Shown here piece by piece: positions 63,587 to 64,000 of a DNA stretch of 64,000 nt. A program made the position numbers and the translations under genes. Source of the stretch: Minicystis rosea (GTDB taxonomy: Bacteria > Myxococcota_A > Polyangia > Polyangiales > Polyangiaceae). The notes under the pieces were generated by a model. The model ran no database searches, was not told where the DNA came from, and worked only from the letters and a program-made list of their open reading frames with translations. The stretch covers positions 9,374,377 to 9,438,376 of the forward strand of contig CP016211.1 of NCBI GenBank assembly GCA_001931535.1, written 5' to 3'. How positions within the stretch are numbered: the stretch's first letter is position 1; every line of letters begins with the position of its first letter.

Positions 63587-64000
63587 GTGTTTCCGACCGT
63601 ACGACCGCGCCGCCTCCGCCGCACCGCCGCCATCCGCGCCCTCGTGCGCGAGACGAGCGTCGAGCCGACGGATTTGATCCTCCCGCTCTTCTTCAGCGAG
63701 ACGCTCGCGGATCCCCACCCCATCTCGACCATGCCGGGCGTCTTCCAGCTCCCGGTGAGCGCCGCGGCCGCGCAGGCTCGGCTGGCGCGGGAGCATGGGC
63801 TCGGCGGGGTGATCCTCTTCGGGCTGCCGAAGACGAAGGATGCGTCGGGATCGAGCGCCTACGATCCCAATGGCCCGGTGCCGCGCGCCGTCGCCGCGAT
63901 GAAGGATGCAGCGCCGGAGCTCGTGGTGATCACCGACGTGTGCGTCGACGAGTACACCGATCATGGTCACTGCGGCCTGCTCAAGACGAACGCGGCCGGC
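63587..64000 (+). CDS. hemB: Delta-aminolevulinic acid dehydratase, N-terminal part (3' end outside window)
   Basis: Starts at GTG 63587 and is still open at the last base; 138 codons are visible. This enzyme (porphobilinogen synthase) condenses two 5-aminolevulinate molecules in haem biosynthesis. RPRRLRRTAAIRALVRETSVEPTDLILPLFF and MPGVFQLPVSAAAAQARLAREHGLGGVILFGLPKTKD are the characteristic start. DVCVDEYTDHGHCGLL is the metal-site loop; compared with the E. coli zinc site (Cys, Cys, Cys), the middle Cys is replaced by Asp, so the metal preference may differ. The start region lacks a strong ribosome site, but the GTG position agrees with the family N-terminus. Confidence 0.96.
   Translation, partial: MFPTVRPRRLRRTAAIRALVRETSVEPTDLILPLFFSETLADPHPISTMPGVFQLPVSAAAAQARLAREHGLGGVILFGLPKTKDASGSSAYDPNGPVPRAVAAMKDAAPELVVITDVCVDEYTDHGHCGLLKTNAAG

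Overview
The window is GC-rich, densely coded DNA with strong G/C preference at third codon positions. It is full of features typical of Myxococcota, most likely a Polyangiales-type myxobacterium. These include many secreted lipoproteins with Gly/Thr/Ser or Pro/Ala linkers after the lipobox Cys, Hanks-type Ser/Thr kinases with sensory or regulatory C-termini, a kinase carrying its own anti-sigma-like zinc finger, a sigma-54 activator, a hybrid histidine kinase, and a mevalonate-pathway HMG-CoA synthase. No tRNA, rRNA, CRISPR array, cas gene, insertion sequence or prophage gene was recognised.

Layout. 1-3.4 kb: the end of an acyl-CoA synthetase, then a minus-strand operon (alpha/beta hydrolase, two membrane proteins, AraC regulator). 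3.6-9.2 kb: three secreted lipoproteins (beta-propeller, a frameshifted one, a parallel beta-helix). 9.2-10.9 kb: a compact minus-strand trio of a DEMWH-motif protein, an unannotated 53-residue peptide with a Cys/Gly/His tail, and a SAM methyltransferase; this resembles a small RiPP operon and is the best candidate for an undescribed system. 11-17.4 kb: lipoproteins, a 679-residue unknown and a methyltransferase/membrane protein pair. 17.7-19.35 kb: a zinc-ribbon, membrane-anchored protein with AYG(S/G)PPT repeats, divergent from a radical SAM/SPASM enzyme, a second possible peptide-modification pair. 19.7-28 kb: haloperoxidase-like hydrolase, small envelope proteins, SodC, and a divergent SUKH-like/unknown pair. 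28.4-30.4 kb: aldo/keto reductase and AraC regulator separated by three ~70-bp direct repeats. 31.6-36 kb: winged-helix protein, zinc-finger/TPR kinase and divergent sigma factor. 36-49.5 kb: lipoproteins, HAD phosphatase, esterase, a protein with an effector-associated-like domain, Old Yellow Enzyme, methyltransferase, beta-propeller, GT-C-like membrane protein and fatty acid hydroxylase. 49.4-52 kb: two head-to-head 5'-truncated genes, then a TetR regulator divergent from an NAD(P)-binding protein around a clear operator. 53-64 kb: acyl-CoA synthetase overlapping a ketopantoate reductase-like gene, HMG-CoA synthase, hybrid kinase, a Ser/Thr kinase with a STAS-like tail, and the start of hemB.

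A recurring property is that several otherwise good genes (5803-7030, 30600-31120, 32020-35018, 40149-40996) are each broken by what looks like one missing base, usually in or beside a short run of identical bases. This pattern fits consensus under-calling better than independent gene decay, so these genes are probably intact in the organism.
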